A stretch of 7,252 nucleotides of DNA from an uncultured Selenomonas sp. (GTDB taxonomy: Bacteria > Bacillota > Negativicutes > Selenomonadales > Selenomonadaceae). Every line of letters starts with the position of its first letter. Positions within the stretch are counted from its first letter, which is position 1. A program made the translations under genes and the position numbers. Below the pieces are notes generated by a model, which worked only from the letters and a program-made list of their open reading frames with translations, searched no databases and had not been told where the DNA came from. The stretch spans positions 1 to 7,252 of the forward strand of contig CALIBA010000087.1 in the NCBI GenBank assembly GCA_938045435.1, given 5' to 3'. This document shows, one piece after another, positions 1 to 6,035 of this stretch.

Positions 1-10
1 ATTTTACGCC

Positions 11-47
11 AGAAGCCGGTGTTTGAAAACACCGGCTTCTGTGTTTT
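11..47 (+). terminator. Rho-independent terminator of an upstream gene
   Basis: Bases 11-40 form a perfect inverted repeat (arm AGAAGCCGGTGTT, about 13 base pairs, loop of about 4), followed by GTGTTTTTG. A GC-rich stem directly followed by a T run is a classic intrinsic terminator. The gene it ends lies left of the window. Confidence 0.85.
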
Positions 48-60
48 TGCACAAACTTGA

Positions 61-104
61 GGCTGCTGCACGGTTGTTTCGTGCAACAGCCCCTTTTGTA
101 TTTG
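61..104 (+). terminator. Second hairpin with T-rich tail, back-up terminator
   Basis: GGCTGCTGCACG (61-72) pairs with CGTGCAACAGCC (80-91) with a single mismatch and a 7-base loop. It is followed by CCTTTTGTATTTG. It lies 20 bases after the first terminator and has an unrelated stem sequence, so it looks like a tandem terminator insulating the next operon rather than a repeat copy. Confidence 0.6.
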
Positions 105-115
105 TTGAAAAATCA

Positions 116-144
116 TTGAAAACTATTCTTAATTTTGTTACGAT
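116..144 (+). promoter_or_regulatory. Candidate sigma-70 promoter of the DUF4418-ABC operon
   Basis: TTGAAA (116-121), a 17-base spacer and TACGAT (139-144) lie just after the tandem terminators and about 37 bases before the start codon. A second, weaker pair is TTGAAA (105-110) with CTTAAT (128-133). The -10 box is imperfect, so which pair is used is uncertain. No clear operator is visible. Confidence 0.4.
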
Positions 145-180
145 GTGAAGACGATTGATCTCATCGAAGGAGTTGTTACC

Positions 181-597
181 ATGAATGAAAAGAAATGCAG
201 GTGTGGCATCACGGATATCCTGCTGGTCGTGCTGAATCTCATCTTTTTTGTCGGCATACAGACGGTATTTGCGCCGTGTGAGGCGCGTCCCGACGGCTCG
301 TGGATGACGTGCCACTGGGCGGGGCAGGCACTGATGGGGATTGCGGCGGCACTGCTCGCAATCGCTGTCATGCACCTTGTCATTCCGCGCGCACAGGTGA
401 AACTGGGGCTTGCGCTCGCCATGATTCCCATCTCTGTGCTTGCGCTCGTCCTGCCCGATCATCTTATTGACCTATGCATGATGGAGACGATGCACTGCCA
501 TACGGTGATGGAGCCCGCGGTGACGGTGCTCTCTCTGCTCAACATCATGACCGCAGGGGCGGATATCTATGTGTATCGAAAGGGGGCGGAGGCGTGA
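181..597 (+). CDS. DUF4418-type four-helix membrane protein
   Basis: This small integral membrane protein has 138 residues. Its function is unknown, but it is encoded with an ABC exporter-type pair. Hydrophobic segments lie at about residues 11-31, 47-68, 74-92 and 111-130. I recognise the layout and the CHW..GQA signature as the DUF4418 family by memory; no search was run. With the N-terminus inside, C33, C44-H45, H94, C99 and C106-H107 all fall in the two external loops, which suggests metal or redox chemistry or a disulfide (inference). ATG 181 is chosen because AAGGAG (166-171) sits nine bases upstream. An in-frame ATG at 145 lacks such a site. The stop overlaps the GTG start of the permease by four bases (GTGA), so translation is probably coupled and the protein is likely an accessory subunit of that transporter. 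Confidence 0.85.
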   Translation: MNEKKCRCGITDILLVVLNLIFFVGIQTVFAPCEARPDGSWMTCHWAGQALMGIAAALLAIAVMHLVIPRAQVKLGLALAMIPISVLALVLPDHLIDLCMMETMHCHTVMEPAVTVLSLLNIMTAGADIYVYRKGAEA

Positions 598-1799
598 CGT
601 TTTCGCGTTTTCTTGCTGTCCGCAACTGCCGGCACAGCTCTGCGCGTGCGTCTGCGCTCGGTGCGGTGGCGGCAATTCTCGCGCTCGTCCTCTTTGGCGG
701 CTCGCTCATCTTGCTCAGTCTCCAAAACGGTCTCGGGCGTTTTCAGGAGCGGCTTGGTGCGGATGTCATTGTCCTGCCGCACGAAGCAGAGGCGGCAGGC
801 GTGCTTGAGGGCGTACTTGTGCAGGGTGTACCCGCGCATTTCTACATGGAGGAGCACTACCTTGATGAGCTGCGGGGGCTCTCGGGGGTCGCACAGGCAA
901 CGCCGCAGTTCTTCCTCGCCTCCGCGCATGCGGGCTGCTGCTCGGTGGCGGTGCAGCTGATCGGCTTCGACCCCGCGACGGATTTTACGATCCAGCCGTG
1001 GATGCGCGAGAGCTATGATGGTGTGATCGGTTTCGGAGATATCCTTGTCGGCAGCGGTATCTCCGTGCCGGCAGACCATATGCTGATGTTCTACAACACG
1101 CCCTGTCGTGTCGTCGGACGGCTTAGTCCGACGGGGACGGGGATGGACACGGCGGTCTATACGAATATGGAGACGATGCGTGCGATGATGGCGAACGCCG
1201 TTGCGGCGGGGTTCGATTATTTCCATGGGATTCCGACCGAAAATGCGATTTCTGCCGTGCTCATTCGGGCGGCGGACGGCTTCGCACCCGAAGGGATTGC
1301 GGCGGCGGTCAATCAGATGTACCCGCAGCTCTCGGCGCATGCGGCGCATGGGATGGTGCGCGATGTGGAGCAGGGGCTCGGCGGCATCACGGGAACGATT
1401 TCGGTGCTGCTCGGAATCATCTGGCTGCTCTCCGTGCTCATCCTCGGCATTGCGTTTCGCATGGTCGTGCATGAGCGGCGACGTGAATTTGCGATGCTGC
1501 GCGTCGCGGGCGCACCTCATACACTGCTCGTGCGGACGATGCTGACGGAGGCGGGGCTGATTGCAGCGGCGGGGGCTGCCCTTGGCATCCTCGTCGGTGC
1601 TGCCGTCGTCCTGCCGTTTGCGGGGCTGATGAAGGAGAGCCTGACACGTCCCTATCTCCTGCCGGATGGCGGGGTGATTCTCGCACTTGCGCTCGGCACG
1701 TTTGCGGCGACGGTGCTCTCGGGAATGCTGTCGGCGGCGTGGACGGTGCGGTGCGTGGGCTCTGCTGAGCTCAGCGCGGTACTGCGGGAGGATGGATGA
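594..1799 (+). CDS. MacB/FtsX-type ABC transporter permease
   Basis: This is the membrane subunit of an ABC transporter, 401 residues. The fold is one N-terminal transmembrane helix (about 20-43), a large external domain (about 44-264) and three C-terminal helices (about 265-290, 316-345, 361-386). That is the usual MacB/FtsX plan. The segment after helix 2 (VVHERRREFAMLRVAGA) is the typical cytoplasmic coupling region of the family. GTG 594 is chosen because GGAG (587-590) precedes it and it overlaps the stop of the previous gene. An upstream in-frame ATG at 474 would only translate the DUF4418 gene out of frame. The external domain carries an adjacent cysteine pair (C115-C116) and C171, unusual for a plain lipoprotein or peptide exporter. 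The stop overlaps the ATPase start (ATGA). The substrate is unknown. From memory, related permeases occur near iron-uptake genes in some bacteria, but nothing in the window proves this. Confidence 0.9.
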   Translation: MTFSRFLAVRNCRHSSARASALGAVAAILALVLFGGSLILLSLQNGLGRFQERLGADVIVLPHEAEAAGVLEGVLVQGVPAHFYMEEHYLDELRGLSGVAQATPQFFLASAHAGCCSVAVQLIGFDPATDFTIQPWMRESYDGVIGFGDILVGSGISVPADHMLMFYNTPCRVVGRLSPTGTGMDTAVYTNMETMRAMMANAVAAGFDYFHGIPTENAISAVLIRAADGFAPEGIAAAVNQMYPQLSAHAAHGMVRDVEQGLGGITGTISVLLGIIWLLSVLILGIAFRMVVHERRREFAMLRVAGAPHTLLVRTMLTEAGLIAAAGAALGILVGAAVVLPFAGLMKESLTRPYLLPDGGVILALALGTFAATVLSGMLSAAWTVRCVGSAELSAVLREDG

Positions 1800-2476
1800 T
1801 GGAACTTCGTGCGGAGAAGATCAGCCGCGATTTCCTGCGCTACAGTGCAAAGGACGGCTATTTTACGGCGGTCGCGGAGACGGATTTCACGCTTGCGGCG
1901 GGGACGCTCACGGCGGTGACGGGACGCTCGGGCAGCGGCAAGAGCACGCTGCTCCATATCCTCGGTGGGTTGATGAAGCCCGTGACGGGACGCGTCCTGC
2001 TCGATGAAACGGATATCTACGCGCTGGGTGATGCGGAGCGCGACGCGCTGCGCCGCTGTCACATCGGCATCGCTCCGCAGCGTCTGATGTCGCTCGCCGC
2101 GCTCACGGTGCGCGAGAACATCCTGCTGCCCGCATTGCTGACGGGGCAGGAGGAGACTGCTGCCGTGCGTGCCGATGTGCTGATGGAACGTCTCGGCATC
2201 CGTAAGCTCGCGTCGGTCGCGCCGTCGGAACTCTCGGGCGGGGAGCTCAGGCGCGTAACGATTGCGCGGGCACTCGTGATGCAACCGGGCATCCTCCTCG
2301 CGGACGAGCCGACGGGCGACCTCGATGAGGAGAATACGAGGAGCGTTCTCCGTCTCCTGCGTGAGACGGCAGATGCGGGTGCTGCCGTCCTCCTTGTCAC
2401 GCACGAGAGTGAAGCGCGAAACTACGCCGATACCTGCTATACAATGACGATGGGGAAGTTGGAAAAAATCGCATAA
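1796..2476 (+). CDS. ABC transporter ATP-binding protein (LolD/MacB type)
   Basis: This is the cytoplasmic ATPase that powers the preceding permease, 226 residues and full length for the family. All nucleotide-binding motifs are present: Walker A GRSGSGKST (43-51), Q-loop glutamine in APQR (95), signature LSGGELRR (146-153), Walker B LLADEP (167-172) followed by the D-loop TGDLD, and the switch histidine in VTHE (203). The wording PTGDLDEEN is typical of the LolD/FtsE/MacB branch, which matches the permease type. Two adjacent ATG codons (1796 and 1799) are possible. GGGAGG at 1786-1791 is four bases from the first and seven from the second, so 1799 may be the real start, giving 225 residues. 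The four-base overlap with the permease gene indicates coupled translation. Confidence 0.93.
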   Translation: MMELRAEKISRDFLRYSAKDGYFTAVAETDFTLAAGTLTAVTGRSGSGKSTLLHILGGLMKPVTGRVLLDETDIYALGDAERDALRRCHIGIAPQRLMSLAALTVRENILLPALLTGQEETAAVRADVLMERLGIRKLASVAPSELSGGELRRVTIARALVMQPGILLADEPTGDLDEENTRSVLRLLRETADAGAAVLLVTHESEARNYADTCYTMTMGKLEKIA

Positions 2477-2477
2477 G

Positions 2478-2515
2478 AAATCCCGAACGGTGACGAATCA
2501 CTGTTCGGGATTTTT
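2478..2515. terminator. Terminator between convergent genes
   Basis: AAATCCCGAACGGTGA (2478-2493) pairs with TCACTGTTCGGGATTT (2498-2513) around a CGAA tetraloop. The stem is 16 pairs with one G-U. On the plus strand it ends in a TTTTT run (2511-2515) just after the ATPase stop. On the minus strand the tail is the weaker TTTCTT, so it may also stop transcripts from the convergent modC remnant, whose stop codon is seven bases away. Confidence 0.9.
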
Positions 2516-2521
2516 GTCTGT

Positions 2522-3394
2522 TTAGTCCCTCAGAAGCATAAGCTCCTCGATGGGGAAGTTGAAATGCAATGTATCGCCGATGCCGGCTTCGTGTGCGTGC
2601 CACGTTGCTTTGTCGATTTCCCAGCGGATGGGCATCGCTCCATCTGCAAAGCGCAGCATGACGATGTAGGTAAAGGTGCTCTCGATGACCTCGGCGATGC
2701 GTGCAGGGAGCGCATCCACATCGTTCTCTGACGCAAGCACAAGATAGTGTGCGCGGACGGCGATGTGGCGCACGTTCGTCGTCGCGTCGGCGACGCGGAG
2801 CGTGATGCCCCAGTCGGTCGCCGTGACGTGCGTTTCGTCCACACGGCGGGCGGCAGAGATGTTCTTGCAGCCCGTGAGCGTGGTCGCGGCACGCGTGCCC
2901 GGATTCCGAAAGAGTTCGTGTTTGTCCATCGGTGGCGTGAGCTGCCCGCGGTCGACAGTCGCGATCTCCTGCGCGATGCGGAATGCCTCGTCGCGGTCGT
3001 GGGTGACAAGGATTGCCGAGATGTCCTGCATGGTGAGGATCTCGCGCAGTGCCGTCTCGATCTGCCACTTGAGATGCGTGTCGAGAGCGGAGAGCGGCTC
3101 ATCGAGGAGCAGCACATCCGCGCCGCGTGCGAGGATGCGTGCAAAGGCGACGCGCTGCTGCTGTCCACCTGAGAGCCCCGCAGGATAGGCGTGCTCCAGC
3201 CCGTCGAGGGAGAAGCGTGCGACGTTATCCTTGAAGATACGATCCTTTTCCTCCCGTGAACCATCGAGTGCGAAGATGATGTTCTCGCGCACGGTCATGT
3301 TCGGAAAGAGGGCGTAGTTCTGAAAGAGGTAGCCGACGTTCCGCGCCTGTGGCGGGAGGTTGGACAGAAGATGATTATTTATTGAAGCTGTCAT
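2522..3394 (-). pseudogene. modC: 5'-truncated molybdate-type ABC ATPase (modC remnant)
   Basis: The open frame encodes about 290 residues from the ATG at 3394 and matches the ModC/CysA-like ATPases from the Q-loop onward: NLPPQARNVGYLFQNYALFP (12-31), signature LSGGQQQR (74-81), Walker B VLLLDEP (94-100) and VTHD (130-133). A C-terminal regulatory TOBE-like domain follows, with GCKNIS and TDWGITL. A normal ModC has about 60 further residues before LPPQ, including Walker A (GxSGxGKS/T). Here these are absent, and the frame instead runs back into the 3' end of the MFS gene. No upstream frame in the window supplies them, and no modA or modB is present. The ATG overlaps the MFS stop (ATGA) but has no ribosome binding site. 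Without Walker A it cannot bind ATP normally. The body has no internal stop or frameshift, so the loss looks recent, or the frame serves another purpose. Confidence 0.75.
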
Positions 3395-4593
3395 GTCTGC
3401 GCGTTTGCCGTATGTTCTTTCATGATATATCTCCACCACACAAAGAGCGAGAGAAAGAGCAGGATGGAGCCTGCTGCTGGGAAGAGATAGTGCATACCGA
3501 AGCAGGTTGCAACCACGCCGCCGAGCAGCGGGCCGGAGAATCCTCCTACCTGCTGCGCGGAAAAGAGCATGCCAAAGACACTGCCCTTGAGCTGCGGCGG
3601 CGTATGCTGTGCGATAACGGCGTTCAGCGAGGGCTGAACCCCTGCGAGAAACAGTCCGCCCACGAACTGCATGACGGCGAAGGGCAGCAGGGTATTTGGA
3701 ATGCCCTGTGCCGAGAGTACGACGCCTGCAAGCGCCATGGCAAGCCCCATGGCGATAAAATACCCGCGCCGGGCGCCGAACGTACCCCAGAGCGGCGCGG
3801 CGATGGCGCCAGCGATTCCGCCAAGGGAGAACACCGCACCCGCGACAAAGATGATGTTTTCCATATCGCCTGCAAGTGCCTCGATGTAAGTCGTAATAAT
3901 GGGGATTAAGATGTAGACAACCATCTGGACAAGCGTACTGACAATCATCATCGTGCGCAGGATAGGGATGTGCCAGAGATGGGAGGGCGTCATATCCTCC
4001 GGAGAAAGAGGCGCAGCGTCTTTTGGGAGCGGAGGCTCTTTGATGATGAAGGTAAATGCGAGGAAGTTCATGAGGAGTGCAAGGCTGCCAATGTAAAAAC
4101 TCGTGCGCATACCAAACGCCTCAGAGAGGAGACCGCCGAGCAGAGGTCCAATGATGCCGCCTGCCGTGAGCGTGCCCTGCATGATGCCGAGCGCAAAGCC
4201 AAGTCGCTCAGGCGGTGCATAGAGTGTCATGATGGCAAGATCCATTGGCCAAAGCCCCGCCGCAAAACCTTGAAATATCCGGACGAGGACGAGCTGCTCA
4301 GGTGATGTTACCATGCCGCCGAGGAAATAGCTGATGGAGAGCAGCAGACTTGCACGTATTGCCATGAGGCGTTTTCCTTTTCTGTCGGCAAGCCGTCCCC
4401 AGATAGGCCCCATGATGGCAGAGACGAGAAACGCTGCCGAAAAAGCAAGTCCCGCCCAGAGACTTACCATTGTCTCATCAACGCCAAGCTCATTTGTCAA
4501 ATACATTGGCAAAAATGGGATAATCATGGTGTAGCTGGCCGACATAAAGACAATATTGCAGGTTAAAACGGCCAGTACAAATGTCCATTTCAC
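3391..4593 (-). CDS. MFS transporter, DHA1 drug-efflux type
   Basis: This is a twelve-helix major facilitator superfamily proton antiporter of 400 residues, the usual length. Motif A GPIWGRLADRKGKR lies at 62-75, the loop 2-3 signature of the family. The motif C region (about 136-154, with GGIIGPLLGG), typical of drug:H+ antiporters, follows in helix 5. A degenerate motif A repeat (PLWGTFGARRG, 267-277) marks the second half. Overall wording resembles MdtG/PmrA-type multidrug exporters, but the substrate cannot be read from sequence. The start is GTG at 4593, because the purine-rich AGGAGGAGGGAG (4609-4598 on this strand) lies just upstream and no ATG fits. The C-terminus (KEHTANAQT) looks natural. 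The stop overlaps the ATG of the modC remnant, so the deletion that truncated modC ended at or just beyond this gene. Inverted repeats upstream may bind a regulator. Confidence 0.92.
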   Translation of the reverse strand: MKWTFVLAVLTCNIVFMSASYTMIIPFLPMYLTNELGVDETMVSLWAGLAFSAAFLVSAIMGPIWGRLADRKGKRLMAIRASLLLSISYFLGGMVTSPEQLVLVRIFQGFAAGLWPMDLAIMTLYAPPERLGFALGIMQGTLTAGGIIGPLLGGLLSEAFGMRTSFYIGSLALLMNFLAFTFIIKEPPLPKDAAPLSPEDMTPSHLWHIPILRTMMIVSTLVQMVVYILIPIITTYIEALAGDMENIIFVAGAVFSLGGIAGAIAAPLWGTFGARRGYFIAMGLAMALAGVVLSAQGIPNTLLPFAVMQFVGGLFLAGVQPSLNAVIAQHTPPQLKGSVFGMLFSAQQVGGFSGPLLGGVVATCFGMHYLFPAAGSILLFLSLFVWWRYIMKEHTANAQT

Positions 4594-4625
4594 AAAGCTC
4601 CCTCCTCCTGCTCTATTTTAACATG

Positions 4626-4667
4626 CTTTTAGAAAAACTAAAAGTTTTACCTAGGACATTTATCCTA
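4626..4667. promoter_or_regulatory. Two inverted repeats upstream of the MFS gene, possible operators
   Basis: CTTTTAG (4626-4632) and CTAAAAG (4638-4644) form a perfect 7-base inverted repeat around AAAAA. TAGGA (4652-4656) and TCCTA (4663-4667) form a second, with a 6-base spacer. They lie 33-74 bases before the MFS start and end five bases before the -35 box of the rightward promoter. A regulator bound here could control both directions. MarR/TetR-type control is common for drug exporters, but no regulator gene is in the window. I could not identify a convincing -35/-10 pair for the MFS gene itself. Confidence 0.3.
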
Positions 4668-4671
4668 ACTA

Positions 4672-4700
4672 TTGATTTTCTATATTCGTTGTGGTATGAT
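4672..4700 (+). promoter_or_regulatory. Sigma-70 promoter of the exonuclease transcript
   Basis: TTGATT (4672-4677), exactly 17 bases, then TATGAT (4695-4700). Both boxes are close to consensus. Transcription would start near 4707, giving an unusually long leader of about 147 bases before the exonuclease start codon. Confidence 0.75.
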
Positions 4701-4706
4701 GCTCAA

Positions 4707-4853
4707 AACGCGAAAGGATTCGCCAGTTCAAAGCGAATACGGGACAATTAGGTAAGCTTACAGAAAAGTGTGTCATAACATGCTCCCCAATGAATACGCA
4801 AGACTATCTGCTTTGTATCATTGTGGCAGATTTTTCGAAAGTAAGGATTGCAA
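4707..4853 (+). promoter_or_regulatory. Long structured 5' leader of unknown class
   Basis: The leader contains a hairpin ATTCGC (4718-4723)/GCGAAT (4733-4738) with a 9-base loop. It is flanked by ACGCGAAAGG and ACGGGAC segments that look conserved rather than random. A 25-codon ORF and a terminator-like hairpin follow. Length and layout suggest a cis-regulatory RNA, but I could not match it to a riboswitch class I know, including c-di-GMP, fluoride, preQ1 and T-box. Confidence refers to regulatory function. Confidence 0.3.
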
Positions 4854-4857
4854 ATGA
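4780..4857 (+). CDS. Possible 25-residue leader peptide overlapping the exonuclease start
   Basis: ATG at 4780 opens 25 codons (begins MLPNEYARLS, ends SKDCK). The TGA at 4855-4857 overlaps the exonuclease ATG as ATGA, the same overlap style as other gene pairs in this window. There is no convincing ribosome binding site. An in-frame GTG at 4768 is an alternative start. The frame reads through the hairpin at 4806-4831, so translation could influence it. It may be chance: a 25-codon open frame is not rare. Confidence 0.2.
   Translation: MLPNEYARLSALYHCGRFFESKDCK
4806..4835 (+). terminator. Weak terminator-like hairpin in the exonuclease leader
   Basis: ATCTGC (4806-4811) pairs with GCAGAT (4826-4831) around a 14-base loop, followed by TTTT (4832-4835). 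The stem is short (six pairs plus a possible G-U). It would be an attenuator 18 bases before the start codon, or incidental. Confidence 0.25.
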
Positions 4858-5513
4858 AACACATCATTGTCGACTTGGAGATGAACCCTGTTGCGAAGGA
4901 GCACAAGGAAGTCCGAAGGAAGCTGAATGGGGAGATCATAGAGATCGGTGCGGTACGTCTCAATGAGAAATTTGAACAGGAGGATGAATTTCAATGCTAT
5001 GTCCGTCCCGAGTACGGCGTAGTGAAGAAGCATATCACAGAACTGACGGGGATCACGCAGGAAAAGCTTGCGGGGCATCCCATCTTTTCGGCGAGTTTTC
5101 CAGCGTTCATTGACTGGATTGGCGAAACAGAGACGAAGATTTATTCTTGGAGTATGTCAGATATTAAGCAGCTGCGCAAGGAGTGCCGTCTAAAACTTCC
5201 GCATTTTGATACGACGTGGCTGGATGTGCGTTGGGTTGATTTGCAGCAGTCATTCGATGACCGTTTGGGGCTTCATAACAGCCTTGCGCTTAAACATGCA
5301 CTTGGTGCGATGGGGCGCAGCTTCGAGGGAACGGCACATACGGCGCTTGCCGATGCAATCAACACGAGTGCAGTTCTCGCCCTCATGCAGGATGATGCAA
5401 AGTTCCGTGAGACGATGCGTCCCGTGCTCGAGATTTTAGAGCCACGTGAGCGTCTGTCTGACTCGATTGGGGAGCTTTTCCCGGATCTGGAGAAGTTAAA
5501 GCACGAGTTGTAA
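4854..5513 (+). CDS. DEDDh 3'-5' exonuclease (KapD/ERI-1-like)
   Basis: This is a cytoplasmic 3'-5' exonuclease of the RNase T/DnaQ superfamily, 219 residues. The Exo I motif is IIVDLEM (D7, E9), followed by EIIEIGAV. Exo II contains D103 in SWSMSDIKQL. Exo III is HTALADA with H162 and D167. All four acidic residues and the histidine of the DEDDh class are present, so the enzyme should be active with two metal ions. The stand-alone small domain and the DLEMN wording resemble KapD/ERI-1-like nucleases, which act on RNA ends. The natural substrate is unknown. The start is ATG 4854, six bases after TAAGGA (4842-4847). A TTG at 4848 directly abuts that site and is unlikely. The gene is monocistronic: it has its own promoter, a long leader and a terminator. 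Confidence 0.9.
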   Translation: MKHIIVDLEMNPVAKEHKEVRRKLNGEIIEIGAVRLNEKFEQEDEFQCYVRPEYGVVKKHITELTGITQEKLAGHPIFSASFPAFIDWIGETETKIYSWSMSDIKQLRKECRLKLPHFDTTWLDVRWVDLQQSFDDRLGLHNSLALKHALGAMGRSFEGTAHTALADAINTSAVLALMQDDAKFRETMRPVLEILEPRERLSDSIGELFPDLEKLKHEL

Positions 5514-5529
5514 CATATGACAGGAAATC

Positions 5530-5579
5530 AAGGGACATCATTCAGAAGGGCAATATATGGGTGATGTCCTTTTTATTTT
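5530..5579 (+). terminator. Terminator of the exonuclease gene
   Basis: AAGGGACATCA (5530-5540) pairs with TGATGTCCTTT (5562-5572), 11 pairs with one G-U, around a 21-base loop. The downstream strand runs into TTTTTATTTT. It lies 17 bases after the stop codon. Confidence 0.85.
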
Positions 5580-5599
5580 GAGTACACTGCAAAAGGCAT

Positions 5600-5642
5600 A
5601 AAAAGTCGGAGCAAAGCCGCCGTATGGCAGTTTTACTCCGAC
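5600..5642 (-). terminator. Terminator of the non-coding RNA
   Basis: On the minus strand, GTCGGAG (5642-5636) pairs with CTCCGAC (5611-5605). The intervening sequence can form an inner GCC/GGC stem, and TTTTT (5604-5600) follows. This is a clear intrinsic terminator. Confidence 0.85.
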
Positions 5643-5831
5643 CCTAAGAGAGGCGTCTGAGGTGCCGTACTCCTTACATGTCTATACCTGCGTAAAGCAG
5701 GTGGGTATCCTAAGTCCAGCTTCCGTGTTCACCAAGGTGCATCGCGTTTGCTGGAATCAATTCGGATTCCCTAAGAGATCTGTAGGTTAGACATCGCTAA
5801 GGCATACGTACATCCAAGGCTTACCTTCTTA
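5600..5831 (-). ncRNA. ssrS: Structured non-coding RNA, probably 6S RNA
   Basis: The segment has no protein-like frame but is bracketed by a minus-strand promoter and an intrinsic terminator. Read on the minus strand, its two halves pair as a long rod. An outer stem pairs CGTA/TACG and CCTTA/TAAGG. Then ATGTCTA (5794-5788) pairs with TAGACAT (5684-5678). Beyond a large central bubble, GGGAATCC (5771-5764) pairs with GGATACCC (5710-5703), and CCAGC (5754-5750) with GCTGG (5720-5716) closes the apical part. The 3' strand of the bubble carries a small hairpin, ACCTGC/GCAGGT (5702-5686). A closing stem, one bubble with a 3'-side hairpin and an apical stem are the known 6S RNA plan. 6S RNA mimics an open promoter and binds the housekeeping RNA polymerase. 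The body is about 190 bases plus the terminator, a fitting size. Identification is by structure, not by sequence match. SRP RNA, tmRNA and RNase P hallmarks are absent. Confidence 0.7.
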
Positions 5832-5837
5832 TATATC

Positions 5838-5866
5838 ATGATAGCATAAAAAAAAAATAGTCGCAA
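5838..5866 (-). promoter_or_regulatory. Sigma-70 promoter of the non-coding RNA
   Basis: On the minus strand, TTGCGA (5866-5861), exactly 17 bases including a run of ten T, then TATCAT (5843-5838). The transcript would start near 5831. There is no start codon with a ribosome binding site downstream, in keeping with an RNA gene. Confidence 0.75.
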
Positions 5867-5973
5867 GACTTGACAAATGTAGGAATGAAAAATTGTTTTA
5901 ACAATATGAAATCTGTTTTTTCGGAAAACTTGTGCGCAATTGCAGAGACCCTCTTTTCCTATGTGGATTCCCG

Positions 5974-5982
5974 TGTTATAAT
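5974..5982 (+). promoter_or_regulatory. Extended -10 promoter of dhaL
   Basis: TGTTATAAT (5974-5982) is a perfect TATAAT preceded by the TGn extension. The -35 region at the right distance (TTTTCC, 5954-5959) is poor, as is usual for extended -10 promoters. The transcript would begin near 5989, about 47 bases before dhaL. The rest of 5867-5973 holds no gene. It contains a palindrome ATTGTTTTAACAAT (5892-5905) that could be a protein site. Confidence 0.6.
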
Positions 5983-6035
5983 GAATGAGAGAATGGAGAA
6001 AGTTCTAAATTTCCGGGAAAGATGGTGTACGGGCG

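Noticed and set aside
567..1520. Long minus-strand open frame of 317 codons opposite the permease
   Set aside because: Its product is rich in Arg and His with no hydrophobic or domain pattern, as expected of the antisense of a GC-rich gene. The plus-strand frame has a clear family, ribosome binding site and overlaps.
1652..2404. Minus-strand open frame of 250 codons opposite the ABC ATPase
   Set aside because: It is the antisense shadow of a gene whose every ABC motif is intact in the plus-strand frame.
2747..3188. Plus-strand open frames opposite the modC remnant
   Set aside because: They are low-complexity Arg/Ser-rich products of antisense GC-rich codons, and they lack a ribosome binding site.
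4711..4750. c-di-GMP (GEMM) riboswitch suggested by CGCGAAAGG, CAAAGC and ACGGGAC
   Set aside because: The expected order of the conserved segments and the GAAA tetraloop-receptor arrangement are not there. Only scattered short words match.
4748..5078. Minus-strand frames of 71 and 86 codons over the exonuclease start
   Set aside because: They are antisense to a well-supported gene and its leader, with no start signals.
5720..5730. GAACACGGAAG on the minus strand, identical to a conserved 5S rRNA word
   Set aside because: No other 5S rRNA segment is present and the surrounding rod fold is not that of 5S rRNA. Taken as coincidence.
5870..5898. TTGACA on the plus strand as the -35 box of a dhaL promoter
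   Set aside because: At 16 to 18 bases downstream there is only TTGTTT-like sequence, not a -10 box. The extended -10 at 5974-5982 is far better.
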